Part shown: positions 40,361 to 51,539 of the stretch, in pieces
Numbering within the stretch: position 1 is the stretch's first letter
Layout of the letters: each line of letters starts with the position of its first letter
Origin: Odontocerum albicorne
Taxonomy: Eukaryota > Arthropoda > Insecta > Trichoptera > Odontoceridae
Reading direction: 5' to 3'
Assembly (NCBI GenBank): GCA_949825065.1
Contig: OX463864.1
Span: 16,381,327-16,445,326 of the forward strand
Length of the DNA stretch: 64,000 bases
Notes under the pieces: model-generated
Told to the model about the DNA's origin: nothing
Databases searched by the model: none
What the model saw: the letters and a program-made list of their open reading frames with translations, nothing else
Position numbers and translations under genes: made by a program

Positions 40361-40545
40361 ATGACCTCCGGGGCCTGGTGGTAAGACGCTTGTCTGCCGA
40401 TCCGGAGGTTGCGGGTTCGATCCCCGCTGGAATCCAGATTTTTAAAAATTGAATTCCAGTCTGGTTTTCACTTAGGGCCCATTTAAACATATTTCTGGTT
40501 GATTGAAAGAGATTGCCACATGGCAATAAACTCGCCAAGTGAAAA
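40361..40545 (+). mobile_element. SINE2, complete and well preserved
   Basis: gacctccggggcctggtggt (A box side), gcgggttcgatccccgctgg (B box), ccagtctggttttcacttag, attgccacatggcaataaac and an A14-class tail. Confidence 0.85.
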
Positions 40546-40699
40546 AAAAAAAAAAAGAAGTCAACAGTGGCATACAAGCAAAATAATAAAAAAGATCAAC
40601 ACATTCATAGTGTTGCTATGTGCAATCAAATTTAGATATAATATTTTTTTATTCACATTTAAGGAATTCTATGAATACATAATTTATGAAAAAAAGGCA
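40546..40699. other. unassigned AT-rich stretch
   Basis: Nothing recognised. Confidence 0.2.
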
Positions 40700-40830
40700 A
40701 ACAACCAAATAAAACAGGTTATTTAAAGTGGACCCACATTTTTTAAAGATCTAGGTTTATTGCCTTTCATTTTTCGTGTCCCCGGTAAACTAGGCATTGG
40801 CATGTATCTTGGTGAGGACATAATATCGAC
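40700..40830 (-). mobile_element. LINE C 3' end
   Basis: ttattgcctttcatttttcg, ccccggtaaactaggcattg and catgtatcttggtgaggac are the reversed tail. Confidence 0.55.
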
Positions 40831-40864
40831 TACAACATCACAAGATGCTAAAATATATAAAGAT

Positions 40865-40960
40865 TGTTATGTAGATTTTTTTTATGCAACTACGTCATTG
40901 TAGAATCAAATATGTTATCGGGTGGGCCTACAAGGAACGTGTTACCTGATAAACCGTCAT
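40865..40960 (-). mobile_element. LINE J fragment
   Basis: gtgggcctacaaggaacgtg is the reverse of the LINE J segment at 25360-25380 that encodes HVPCRPTR. Confidence 0.45.
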
Positions 40961-41055
40961 CCACAATTACAAAGAAAAAAATATATAAAAGGAAAAAATA
41001 AGTGAAATAAAAAACTTATTTTATATTTTTGTGTTCACCACAGGTTTAATTTAGG

Positions 41056-41099
41056 TTCACAACTAGTTTCGAAGACCACCGTCTTCTTCGTCAGGTGAA
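41056..41099 (-). ncRNA. hammerhead-like fold, PLE2 left arm
   Basis: Identical core to 7795-7838 on the minus strand: TTCAC/GTGAA stem I, CTGACGA, GAAGAC/GTCTTC stem II, GAAAC-TA-GTT. Confidence 0.5.
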
Positions 41100-41649
41100 T
41101 ATAAACTAAGTTGCCAAAATATATTCTATACAAGTGTAAATAACCTAATATAAAAGAGGTGAGGTAGGGGAGTGAAGTGGGGAGAGATGTAATACAATGG
41201 CGAATGGAGCGGGGAAAAAATATGTGAAAGTGAATGTGAATCTTTAAGACAGGGGAGGATTTTAAATTGGGAACATATTAAGTAGAGCCCTATTATGAAA
41301 ATTGGTTTGGTTATTGATGATATTTAGACTTAATTTTATAGATTTCCAAATTGTCAAGATACAATCCCCCTCGGTTTATATGTAGAATCCTCAAACCACG
41401 ATATTAATCTATAAAATTAAGTCTTAATATCATCAATGACCAAACCAATTTCCATAATAGCCCTCTGCTTAATATGTTCCCAATTTAAAATCCTCCCCTG
41501 TCTTAAAGATTCACGTTCACTTTCACATATTTTTCCCCGCCCCATTCACCATTGTATTACAACTCTCCCCACTTCACTCCCCTACCTCACCTCTTTTATA
41601 TTAGGTTATTTACACTTGTACAGAATATATTTTAGCAACTTAGTTTATA

Positions 41650-41693
41650 TTCACCTGACGAAGAAGACGGTGGTCTTCGAAACTAGTTGTGAA
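41650..41693 (+). ncRNA. hammerhead-like fold, PLE2 right arm
   Basis: Same core on the plus strand; the two motifs face each other within the fold-back. Confidence 0.5.
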
Positions 41694-41829
41694 CCTAAAT
41701 TAAACCTGTGGTGAACACAAAAATATAAAACAAGTTTTTTATTTCACTTATTTTTTCCTTTTATGTAAAAAATGGCACCACAAAGTGAAACTATAGTCTT
41801 TTCGAAGATTCAAGAAAAAAATATATTGC

Positions 41830-42375
41830 TATTTCGACCTCCCAGTGATTTCAAGGGTGACATAAAACATTCCTTAATCATCGTTCAACGAAATATTTTT
41901 TATAGAAATAAAGAAAAAAAAACATCTCGTTTGATTCATGCAACGAAAACACTTGTTTATTGTTCATCTAACCACAAAGAGACTGATGATTTTTAAATTC
42001 CAACAAGAGTTTTACACAAGGACACGCTGGTCAGAAACGGCTAAGCAACGAGACGGCATACGAGTCTAATAATTAAATTATTTACCACGAAATTAATTCG
42101 TGATGAGCCTTAAATGTCAAAGGTTAAGGTCAGATGGATTGGAATTTGAGTGAAAAGTGATGCTATGCATTTTAACTTCTGTTCGGAAACCATATGTGTG
42201 ATGATCCTCAAATATATAGAGAAACTGACATTTGGAGACAAATTTCAAGTATATGAGCACACAAGATGAATACAAAAATTAAAACAATTCAATTCAAATT
42301 GATAAAAAACAAATTTCACTGAAACATGATTAATAATAAACCCCAAAAACGTGCAAGAATCGATTCCATTGAGAT
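41830..42375. other. unassigned stretch
   Basis: Nothing recognised. Confidence 0.2.
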
Positions 42376-42387
42376 GTAGTGTAGACG

Positions 42388-42840
42388 TCCCAACAATCTC
42401 TAAATGAGCGTAACACGAGTTTTTGATCGGAGATGCTGAATATTATCAGCGAGTTAACACGTTCACTGCGTATAAAATGTCATAAGAGATGCTGAAAATT
42501 CGCGAATTTTTGAAAACCCATAACTTTGTTAAAAATCAATTTCTACTTTATATTGAAACATCATATACAAGTGTATTCCTTCGTGTCTTCAAAACACATG
42601 AAACCGGTGACGGATCCTTATCGGGAGACATTTATGAGTGCACTCAACATTCAAGGCTATTTTTTATGGACACGGGAGCCGTGTTCGACGCAGTGAACGT
42701 GTTAAGAGACGGTTAAGGATATTATACACTTTTGACAGTGTATGAATCTTGCGTCTATTTCTCATATTCAACCAGTTCAGCTCCTTCTGCTATGAAGTGA
42801 TGTGATCACACTTTCTCAGATTAAAAAATAAATCTCAGAC
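42388..42840 (-). mobile_element. LINE B fragment split by a TTAA MITE
   Basis: 42388-42457 (caatctctaaatgagcgtaa, gatcggagatgctgaatat) and 42703-42840 (ttaaggatattata, cattcaaccagttcagctcc) align with 21830-21990 and 60865-61050, interrupted by the MITE at 42458-42702. Confidence 0.6.
42458..42702. mobile_element. 245-bp TTAA-flanked MITE (piggyBac-type)
   Basis: Terminal inverted repeat cacgttcactgcg / cgcagtgaacgtg with TTAA at 42454-42457 and 42703-42706. A 75-codon frame inside is probably incidental. Confidence 0.75.
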
Positions 42841-42849
42841 AAACAATTT

Positions 42850-43490
42850 GAATACGTTATGATTTATCCAACTGTTTCGCCATAATATCAAAATGATAGA
42901 CGTCCGTATAGTTCAAAATTGGAAAGAGCAGAGATTGCACAAGTAAATTTTTCAGTATTTTTAGGCAGGAATATTTGCGACACTAAGGGAATGCAGGCTG
43001 AAGACGCGATTTTCATTTGAACTTTGCGATTTCATTTCATTGAACAAATTACCCGAGTATATATTTTAATCCAAAACTTCAGTGTATACATATATTTGCC
43101 ACTTCAATAAAACACTCTTATTGAATTGGCACTTTCTCTGTTGTGGTGTTAATTGCTAAATGTGACATACATGAGGTGTCTTGGTATTTTCGAGTTATCT
43201 AACGAGGTCTGTAATTGACGTGTTAATTAACTGTGCGACTTAAATACTCGTACATACTATATGTTAGTTATGTATGCGTATCCCGGAAAAGAATCATAAT
43301 TACAAATTGCATTAATATGTGTAAGTAAAGATTGACACTTGTTCTATAGTTTTGGTTACATGATTCTTGTGTTTTTTTATGTAGTAATTAAATCGTGTAG
43401 TATTCGCCAGAATTTCGTAACAATATAAATTCTTACATTGTGATTTCCTTTATTGATTTAAATAACTTATGTTACTATAAACGAAACATA
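42850..43490. other. unassigned stretch
   Basis: Nothing recognised. Confidence 0.2.
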
Positions 43491-43494
43491 CTCG

Positions 43495-43735
43495 TAAAGG
43501 ACAATACTTCGCCTCTGAAGTTGAGTAACATGTGGAATTTTTAACATGTGTTTCTATATCTCAAGATATATCCATAAAATTATCGAAAAATTCAATTATT
43601 CTTGTTCTATGTAAGCGTTGTTCCACTAAAAACAAATCTAATTTCTGACCACTATAAAATATGTGTTCCACAGTTATGTAAGCCTACTTGGTAAAATTTG
43701 GTAATATTTTGCAATATACATACATATTATGATGA
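43495..43735 (+). repeat. R-B dispersed repeat copy 1
   Basis: aaggacaatacttcgcctct, gttgagtaacatgtgga, gcgttgttccactaaaaaca and ttggtaatattttg have reversed equivalents at 53430-53690. No inverted termini or coding seen. Confidence 0.6.
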
Positions 43736-43792
43736 ATACCTCAACTTGCTCCAATCTTTCATTATTCACCCATATACTGGTGTTTGATTATA

Positions 43793-44543
43793 TTAGATGT
43801 TAACATAAGTTGTGTCCGGTTTTTTTTTCAATTTAAAAATGACCACCAAAAGTAAAACAAAATTGTAAATGTTATACGTCATTCGAAAGAAAATTTTCTA
43901 CTCTGCAAGATATTGTGTTTGCTTTTACGTTACATATATTATTTTATTTGATTACAAGCCTTCAAAACGGAATGTCAAGTAGACGAAAGTGAGCATTTTC
44001 GACACCTCCTTCAGTTCGCGTTTAATCGAGGGAATAATACTGCCAAAGCTGCTCGCGATCTTTGCGAAGTGTCCGGTGAAGATGCTATGAATGAAAGGAC
44101 AATGCATCTGTTCAGCCAATTCTACGGTGGTTTGATGGGGATCTTCATGAATAATATGGTTTAAGCCGTCTTCATCAAAGCCCACTGATCGTCCGGAACG
44201 CTCCATATTTCAGGTCGAAATTACCGTCTTTGAAACGCAAAAACCATCGTAGAGCTGTCCTTTAATTCATAGCATATTCACCGTACACTTAGCAAATATT
44301 GCGAGCAGCTTTGGCAGCTTTATTCCCTCGATTGAACGCGAAAATGCTCACTTTCGTCTACTTGACATTCCATTTTGAAGGCTTGTAATCAAATAAAATA
44401 ATATATGTAACGTAAAAGCAAACACAATATCTTGTAGAGCAGAAAACTTTATTTCGAATGACGTATAACCTTTACCATTTTGTTTTACTTTTGGTGCTCA
44501 TTTTTAAATTGAAAAAAAAAAGACAACTTATGTTAACATCCAA
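43793..44543. mobile_element. M3 mariner-derived fold-back element (751 bp)
   Basis: Both ends are the M3 5' terminus (left ttagatgttaacataagttg; right as its reverse), each beside TA (43791-43792, 44544-44545). The left half carries EHFRHLLQFAFNRG and GEDAMNERT on the plus strand; the right half carries the same N-terminus on the minus strand, extending to SGRSVGFDEDG and TTVELAEQMHC. The arms (43793-44100 and 44256-44543) pair around a loop of about 155 bp. The right arm has a short deletion near 44340; the start codon is ACG in the left arm. Confidence 0.8.
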
Positions 44544-44545
44544 TA

Positions 44546-44690
44546 TAAACAGATAAAAAACACTTGTATTTTTTTCTAACTTTTTGTGTTAATCCCTATT
44601 TTAAGAAAGACCCACCCAGTTAAATAGACACAGTGAATTAGGAAGGATTACTGCTTTCGATATGAAATTTACTACACATTAAAAACAAGT
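44546..44690. other. unassigned stretch
   Basis: Nothing recognised. Confidence 0.2.
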
Positions 44691-44695
44691 AACGA

Positions 44696-44745
44696 CCTCC
44701 GTGGCCTCGTTGGTAAGACGCCTGTCTTCTAGCCCGAGGTTCGCA
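44696..44745 (+). mobile_element. SINE2 head fragment
   Basis: acctccgtggcctcgttggt and gacgcctgtcttctagcccg are the A-box half; the B box is broken after gaggttcgc. Confidence 0.6.
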
Positions 44746-45057
44746 TAGTGTATGTGTGTTCATATTACATCATAAATATTAATAAGACCTCAGAAAAATA
44801 GTTGTCTTCAAGTGTTTCCTTATGATGCCCACGCCCCTCCCATTTCTCTAACACCAAGAAAGATAGTCCATTCCACGCCACATGACCAGCAACGGCAAAA
44901 GCTCTTTCATAATACACGAGGATGTAATTTTGAAAAAAAGGAAACATAAAAAATCAGAAAATCTTTTTAACTTTATGACGTGCATGGATGTAAATTAATA
45001 AAAAAAAAATGGCGCTATATTCTATCTGCCTACTTCAACAGAGAAACAATGTGTATG
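44746..45057. other. unassigned stretch
   Basis: A LINE A-like ctacttcaacagagaaacaa tail lies near 45030; otherwise nothing recognised. Confidence 0.25.
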
Positions 45058-45272
45058 TATTATATTACACTTTCGTTGTATACAGTACAACCTGGTGGAC
45101 TTATTACCATGTGTCGATGTATTCGAACCAACCAGGAAGATGTTAAAGAAGTGTTAAGTAAAAACCAGACTGGAATCCTTTTTAAAATAAATCTTGGTTC
45201 CAGCGGGATTTGAACTCGTTAACTTCAAGTTGAGAGACAGCCATCTTACCAACTAAGCCACGGAGGTATGTT
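45058..45272 (-). mobile_element. SINE2, complete but diverged
   Basis: Reverse: ttacactttcgttgtataca, ccaaccaggaagatg, ccagactggaatcc, ttccagcgggatttgaactc (B box altered) and accaactaagccacggaggt. Confidence 0.75.
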
Positions 45273-45274
45273 AA

Positions 45275-45900
45275 TATAAAATATGTGTTTGTTTTCAATA
45301 GTGCAAATATTCATGTTGCTAAAAGGATGGTCACTTTCTCCAGTCAGTTTCATTATTTAATGTATTCATAAAGAGGTGCAAGTAATTTTTCCGGTAGTGG
45401 ATCTTCAAAACACGAGAGATTTCGTGCTCGGCGGAGCATCAAGCTGGGCAGATAGCATCGATGTTAACATTATCCACACATCACCTGTGCATTTAAGACT
45501 ATAATTAAAAGATATGTGCAAATAACAAGAAGTTGGGTACAAAAAAATGAAATCGCTGGACCGGTTGGATGATGGGATGTTAAGATGGTGTTTTACTAAA
45601 TACCTGAGTGATTTATTAATTAATTACAAGTCGTATGATTATATCAAAAGGTGATCAAATCACTTTTGCGTGAAATTGAGAAGAAAAAAAACGTGAGAAT
45701 TACTAATGTTCGTTTTGAATTGATTGTCGTTTTAAAACGTTTGAGTTTTCACTTTCAAGTAAAAGTATAATTATTCGTATAATTTTTTTATTAATTTATT
45801 CATATGGCACCCCTCAGCAGATCCAGAGTTGGTAAGATAATAGACTTTCATTTAGGGGTTTCAAATTTGATTTCCGATGGTATCCGAAAAAAAGGGTGCT
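45275..45900. other. unassigned stretch
   Basis: Nothing recognised. Confidence 0.2.
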
Positions 45901-45914
45901 AGATTGATAAAATA

Positions 45915-46030
45915 ATTCTTTTGACATCTGCTAGTGGTGTGCGAGCGATTACGTGGCAGCAATCCGCAAAGGATAGGATTTCTTGGAAACAACTTGGAGA
46001 GGCCTATATCCTGCAGTGGATGAATGTAGT
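45915..46030 (+). pseudogene. RTE-type LINE extreme C-terminus
   Basis: ITWQQSAKDRISWKQLGEAY and ILQWMNV match the A.DR..W..L.EAY.QQW end of RTE-type proteins, with gatgatg at the 3' side. Confidence 0.6.
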
Positions 46031-46059
46031 GATGATGATGTGGTTGAGAAATATTGACG

Positions 46060-46215
46060 TATTTAGACTGACGATACGTAGAACTAACCTGCCAAGTGGT
46101 CTTTTTTTGTTTCACGGTCTGTCCCTTTTGAATAGGGCCTCGGATATTGACAAGTTCAATATTACCAAAAATCTTTTTGAAGAAAATATTTTGAGCTTTC
46201 TTAGTAATTGAAGTA
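46060..46215 (+). pseudogene. LINE J-like C-terminus
   Basis: RTNLPSGLFLFHGLSLLNRA and SDIDKFNITKNLFEENI up to a TGA at about 46209; similar to SPLAHGMALLNEFSDIDIF at 55148-55375. Confidence 0.5.
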
Positions 46216-46479
46216 AATTTAGTACGGTTAATACCAATGGAAGTTAGTTTAGTTTAGTATGTCTAAATCAACAGTTCGGATAAGTTGTAAGGCACCATAC
46301 GGATAAATGACGATGCTAAAACATCTACCAAATTTGTAATTCTTTCATTGTTACGTTGGCTTAAGTGTCACAAATGGATTGATTTCAAACTTCGTTTTTT
46401 TTTGTAATTCAAGTCCCTTAATGGGATGTCTCCTTTGTATCTGTGTCTGAAGGATCTTTTTTTTTTTTTTTTTTTCTTT
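46216..46479. other. unassigned stretch
   Basis: Ends in a T-rich run at 46458-46474. Confidence 0.2.
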
Positions 46480-46545
46480 AACCTGGCGAGTGTATTGCCA
46501 TGTGGCAATCTCTTTCAATGATCTTCCTTCAGAAAGGAAAATAAC
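46480..46545 (-). mobile_element. SINE2 3' fragment
   Basis: acctggcgagtgtattgcca, tgtggcaatctctttcaa. Confidence 0.5.
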
Positions 46546-46664
46546 TTTTGTATCGGACATATGCGTCACCCTAAAATATGATGGATATATTTTCTCGTTG
46601 TTTGGTATTTGATTCTTAGGCATTTGTCGGAATGTATGTAAATGCTGGGAGAAGTCTCGGTGAC

Positions 46665-47194
46665 TGTATCGAACGTATGCGTCGCCTTAAACATAATACA
46701 TTTGTTTTCTTGTACATAATACGAGTATATAAATCCCTGTTGATATTTGTATTGATATATTTTGACATTATTTGCCATTTTGTATGTGATAATTTTATGT
46801 TTGTTGGGGTCCGTGCAGTGTCACGACCGCAACAGAAATGTAGACTTATGCGCGGTTGTCGCGAGACTATATCGCTGGCCGGCCGGCCTCTGCATGCGTA
46901 AAACTCCAGAAAATTGTAGTATTTTGCGAGGTGCGACCGCATACAGTGGCGGAAACAGGCGCTAGCGATGAACGATCGGCCGCACATAAGAAGCGCCAAA
47001 GACCAAATAAATCACCTTCTCAGTTCACTCTGCTTACTGCGTTTTACTTGCGATCATCTAATACTTGCCTAAGAGGAATCTCTTCACCCTGCTACGTTTT
47101 CACCGATCTACGCATCTGAACGTGAGCTGAATTCTCCGAGCATTGAGCAGCAGCCATCCACCTATGCTACAGTTCTTTGTACCGGTGCCGTACA
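46665..47194 (+). repeat. LTR-like repeat copy 1
   Basis: Starts tgtatcgaacgtatgcgtc, contains a TATA-like cgagtatataaatccc, a GC-rich centre and the terminal gaattctccgagcattgagc, ccatccacctatgctacag and ttgtaccggtgccgtaca. The copy at 49845-50274 shares start and end blocks. TG...CA ends and promoter-like content suggest solo LTRs; no 5-bp duplication is evident. Confidence 0.4.
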
Positions 47195-47424
47195 ATTTTG
47201 ATATAGATTTCGTCTTTATCAGATAAATAAAATCTTATAAAAATTCATAATTATGTAATATAATATATGAACACTACACACATACATTACACTTCCCCTA
47301 AAGTCGAATATATAATATTACCGTCACATTAAAAGATCTATAGAGGTTTCTTTATAGTTCGCCTTCCCATAACAAGTTTTCTGCAGATTTTTTGCCAAAA
47401 ATGTTTTTTTTTTTAAATATACAG
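47195..47424. other. unassigned stretch
   Basis: Nothing recognised. Confidence 0.2.
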
Positions 47425-47545
47425 ATGTGCAGAAGTCCCTAACTACCTTCATACCCCTACACTCAACTTATATATATTTATTTTGTAATAGTGGGTTCGA
47501 ACGCTGAGCCTTCAGAGAGAGTTTACTCTCTAAACTCAGTTTGGA
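47425..47545 (-). repeat. R-E dispersed repeat
   Basis: tatatttattttgtaatagt, gggttcgaacgctgagcc and gagagtttactctctaaact. Strand arbitrary. Confidence 0.5.
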
Positions 47546-47929
47546 AAGATGAACATCTCAATAAATAAGTCGTATTCTATAATACTTTGTGGCTAAAAAT
47601 CGCAAAAAAATTAGCGAAACTTCATAAATCATTGATGTTTTCAAGTGCAGCAATGACAAGGTTGTTTTTATGTCTACAACTGTAAAAAGTGGTCTTTGGA
47701 TTATGAAATCATCGGCTGCAGGATGTTTTGAAGGAGGATCTCGTCGGATGTTAATGGTTCTGGTTATTTTATTTTACTGGGCGTAAACAAGCCTTGAATC
47801 ATTTGGTATTATTTATTTTATAAGTATTTTTCAAATAGTGAAAGTTTTGATGATATAAAAGTTTATTGCTCGAAAGATCCAACACTCCAAATCCGAATTT
47901 GGGATTGTGTGAATATTACCTCGTATTTG
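47546..47929. other. unassigned stretch
   Basis: Nothing recognised. Confidence 0.2.
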
Positions 47930-48045
47930 AAGAGGTAACACTTGTACACTTCTAGTGTGCGAAATAGGTAACACTTGTACACTTCTAGTGTGCGAAAGTC
48001 GTTGGACGGTAACACTTGTACACTTCTAGTGTGCGAAACTCGTTG
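47930..48045. repeat. three short tandem units
   Basis: ggtaacacttgtacacttct followed by agtgtgcgaaa begins at 47934, 47967 and 48008; unit spacing 33 and 41 bp. Each includes a small acactTCTagtgt hairpin. Confidence 0.8.
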
Positions 48046-48119
48046 GACATTTTCAACGATATGAAGGGAATTTATGTATTTGTTTTGATTGTATTTTCGT
48101 CTAAAATGGTTTTTGAACA

Positions 48120-48650
48120 AAACAGGGGATCAAATCAGATATCCACAATTACAAAATAATAGAAAATGTTTTTATTGCCACAGATGATCAAACCCGATAT
48201 CCAAAATTACAATAAAAGGAAAAGTTTTTAGATATAAATAAATAAATAACGATTTATTGATAGCAACATAGTATGCACATATATTTATAAAAGGAAACAT
48301 TTTTTTACAACATGTAATCACCCCAGATGTAAACATGTAAATTTTGGTTTATTGATAGCAAACATAGTATCCTGAAATGGCATATATATTTTAAGATAAT
48401 GGCAAGGAAAATACATTTTACAGGACCCGTTTTATGGCAAAAAATGATCTAACCAGATATCCACAATAAAAATAAACAGTCATATTTTTATCGCAACAAG
48501 TGATCAAATCAGATATCCACGATTAAAATAAAGACGTGTTTTTATGGCAACGGGTTATCAAACCAAATATCCACAATTAATATTATAGGAAATGTTTTTA
48601 TCAAAACAGGTGACCAAACCAGATATCCACAATTACAATAAAATTGCTCA
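48120..48650. repeat. degenerate minisatellite, about 55-60 bp units
   Basis: gatcaaaccagatatccac / aattacaataaaa / gtttttatggcaac recurs about six times (48130, 48190, 48460, 48510, 48565, 48620), interrupted at 48240-48440 by sequence including reversed LINE H 3' ends (atttattgatagcaacatag and again near 48345). Confidence 0.65.
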
Positions 48651-48659
48651 AGAGCAAGA

Positions 48660-49844
48660 CTGTTGAGACTTGATTATGGAGTTTTATGATAACTTCTCTC
48701 CGTTGCCCGCGGAACTATTTTCCTTTTCGTTTCGTGTGGCTCTTGGACATAATGCTCCTACTTAAGTGTCTCTAGAAGATCACGAACAGTGGACTGACCG
48801 CACGAGTTTCTACCAAATTTAAAAATAACCCTTTCACGTGGATGTTTCAGGGCCGATACTATTTTATACATAGTTAAAATTCGCTCAGGATGCAAATAAA
48901 AAAGCAAGACAAAACATCACAAAAAATACGAAACAAATTGAAGAGCGTGACTGTTAAAATTTATTGAAGAGCGTAAGTGGTAAAAAGTTCGTACGGTAGA
49001 AGTCTTCACAAAAGGTGGACAGAGCTCACATTATCCTCCAAACAGCCATCGAAAACACACCACATTTTAGAGTTCACACAAAATTTCACAGTTTAATCTT
49101 CCTGTAAGCTCAAATACTTAAACCACAACCACGTTCCGATCCACTGCCTGAATTTAACACCCTTTTGCCTTTATTGAATTCGATATCTCATTGCATTCAT
49201 GAGGGTCAGATAAGTATATTGCCTTTGGCCCAAAGATGTTCTAACTCTAGGGATGATGAAAGTTTCATCAGTTGCCATACGTGTCATGTACCTTTGCTGA
49301 GTTTTTTATTTTATATTTTTTATTGTTGATCGTGCCAGAGAAAAAGCTTCTTCGTATTGCAGGATCTTTCCTACAAGGATTTTTAAATGGACTTCCTCAG
49401 GTCCCCACAACGTTACTACAAACTTTTAAAATATACTGCTATCGAAGAATGCTGAGTCTCGTGGATTTACATATTTTCAAAATTATATCAATAGTATCAA
49501 CAAAGCCCGACTTTTAGCTAGCGTATTATTATTTTAATATAATAATTTTCAACAAGGGCAGGTGTTTTCTGAATATTAACGGCATCCCTCAACTCAAAAG
49601 TGACGCCATACCACTGATATACTCGTATATAGTATGTATGTATTATTATTATTTGTACATTTAGCGTTCCATCCTATAAAGAGGATGATTTGTGCCAATA
49701 AGAATTTGAAGGAAAAGAAGCAGTATGAGAATATGTAAGAACTACTGTAGTACTAAATATTTATGGAATTTTGAAAAATAAATTCAGATATGTGACTATA
49801 TGGTAAATTCATGGAGAATGAAATGCGATATATATGTACATATG
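48660..49844. other. mostly unassigned
   Basis: 49418-49480 encodes LQTFKIYCYRRMLSLVD, a small LINE RT fragment (compare LQTFEMW.HRRMLRI). The rest has no recognisable content. Confidence 0.3.
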
Positions 49845-50274
49845 TGTATCGGGCGTATGCGTCACATCGATAAGTGATTTTCTATATATTATTGCCTGTA
49901 TAAACATTGTAAAAGTATGTCTCGTGAATTATTGTATTATAATAAAACGCCCCTTTGTGTGGCCCTTGCACTATCACTACATGTGATTAGACTGCCCCTG
50001 CGCGCGATAAAAGCGTGGCAACCATTGAGCTAGCCAAGGGTGACGACGTAAGCGGTAGGATCGAGATGCTTGCGATGTGCGATGGGCTAAACACAAGAGA
50101 CGCAAAATGAGCAAAATACATTGTCGTCTGAAACGTCAAACTGTGTTTTTATTTCTAGAAAATTCTACCGGTCAACAAGGATACTTCACCGATACTCATT
50201 GAAGGCACGCCAGAATCTCCGAGGATTGAGCGACAGTCGTCCACCTATTCTATAAGCTTTGTACCGGTGTTGTA
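49845..50274 (+). repeat. LTR-like repeat copy 2
   Basis: Begins tgtatcgggcgtatgcgtca and ends with gaatctccgaggattgagcg, cagtcgtccacctattctat and ttgtaccggtgttgtaaa. A polyadenylation-like aataaaacgcccc is internal. About 430 bp; middle differs from copy 1. Confidence 0.4.
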
Positions 50275-51019
50275 AAGTATGTGCGTTATGTGTTATTGTC
50301 AAGATTGCATTTTTTTAATATGATAGTGCCAGAGAATGGTTTGAAGTATAAGTAGGTAACGTTAAGAACTATTTTTATTACTACTAATTATTTTTTGTCA
50401 TATTGAAATAGAGTTACAAAGAAGTTGTGCCAGAATATCGATAAATAAGGCCCCTAGCAGCTTTGATCTACTCCTGTCCCCGTTCACATAGCAGCGTGAA
50501 TATAATCAGAGATCAGGTGTACTTACACTGGGTACACGAGACGCAGGTGTATTAAATGCCTGAATACGCTATTACGAACATTATACGCTTTACACCAGAA
50601 CATTCACATGCTCGGTACAGTACACCAGTATCCCGTTATACGTCATCTTTCAAAATTTCTTGTCTACTAGAAGCTAGTCTACAATCTGCGTATTGGCATA
50701 ATTATTGTTTCTGTTTTTTTTATTAAGATGCTTTTTGCATAATTTGAACATTTTGTTTTGATTTTTTATTTATTTTAATTATTTTGTGTACATGGTTAAA
50801 CATGGTACATCTAACATGATTATTGATAAACAACATTTTCTTCCGACCAACCAGCTCATCTTGGATTTATCAAATTGTACAATACCTGACAGATTTCTAC
50901 AAAAAAATGTATCTATAGTATACACATTCGTTAAAATTTAAGAAAAAACACAAAAATTGCTAATCTCAATCAATAATGGTAGAACTAGATGAAAGGAATT
51001 CGTTCAAGAATAAGGAAGG
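50275..51019. other. unassigned stretch
   Basis: Nothing recognised. Confidence 0.2.
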
Positions 51020-51165
51020 AGGTTGCGGGTTCGATCCCCGCTGGAACCCAGATTTTTTCAAATAGGATTCCAGTCTGGTTAACACTTAGGGCCTATAAAA
51101 ACATATTTCAGGTTGGCTGGAAGAGATTTCCACGTGGCAATAAAACTCGCCAGGTAAATTACCAT
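51020..51165 (+). mobile_element. SINE2, 5'-truncated
   Basis: gaggttgcgggttcgatccc, cgctggaacccag, ccagtctggttaacacttag and cacgtggcaataaaactcgc. The A-box half is missing, replaced directly by unrelated sequence. Confidence 0.8.
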
Positions 51166-51539
51166 GCATGAATATTCTGTTTGCTGTAATATTTTTTTCA
51201 ATTCTCTCTTAAACGTAAATAAGGATGGTGCACATTTTATACCTCTTGCACGTTCATTTTACACTCAGATTTTAATCTATACCAATGTATGATATACTTA
51301 TATTTATTATGTACTTTTTGAGTAATATATTTTAATTAAAAAAAATGTTTATTAATATTTTATTCCCGATTATGGTTTTGATTCATATCGTTGTTAAGAT
51401 TATTGTATTTTTCAATGTGTATCGATTGAGAGGGTTTTTAATCCAAATGGATTTTTTAGTGTGTGTGTTGTTTTTGAGACCTTTTTGTGTGCATTTATTC
51501 CACCAGCATACATATACACACTTATTATTCTTCTTCCCA
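51166..51539. other. unassigned AT-rich stretch
   Basis: Nothing recognised. Confidence 0.2.

Larger units (their letters stand above)
40987..41812 (+). mobile_element. PLE2 fold-back copy with 15-bp target duplication
   Basis: Two arms of about 360 bp (40987-41344 and 41406-41763) are near-perfect inverted copies around a 61-bp loop. The right arm continues to the PLE2 end ttttcgaagattc (as at 7957). aagaaaaaaatatat flanks the insertion on both sides (left at about 40972-40986, right at 41812-41826). Both arms contain the PLE2 ribozyme-like motif. No coding frame is recognisable; PLE assignment is by the motif and by association with PLE1. Confidence 0.7.

Noticed and set aside
40361..40430. 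Possible functional tRNA gene (good A and B boxes)
   Set aside because: The same head is always followed by the SINE2 body, and no proper acceptor stem closes the cloverleaf; it is a SINE head.
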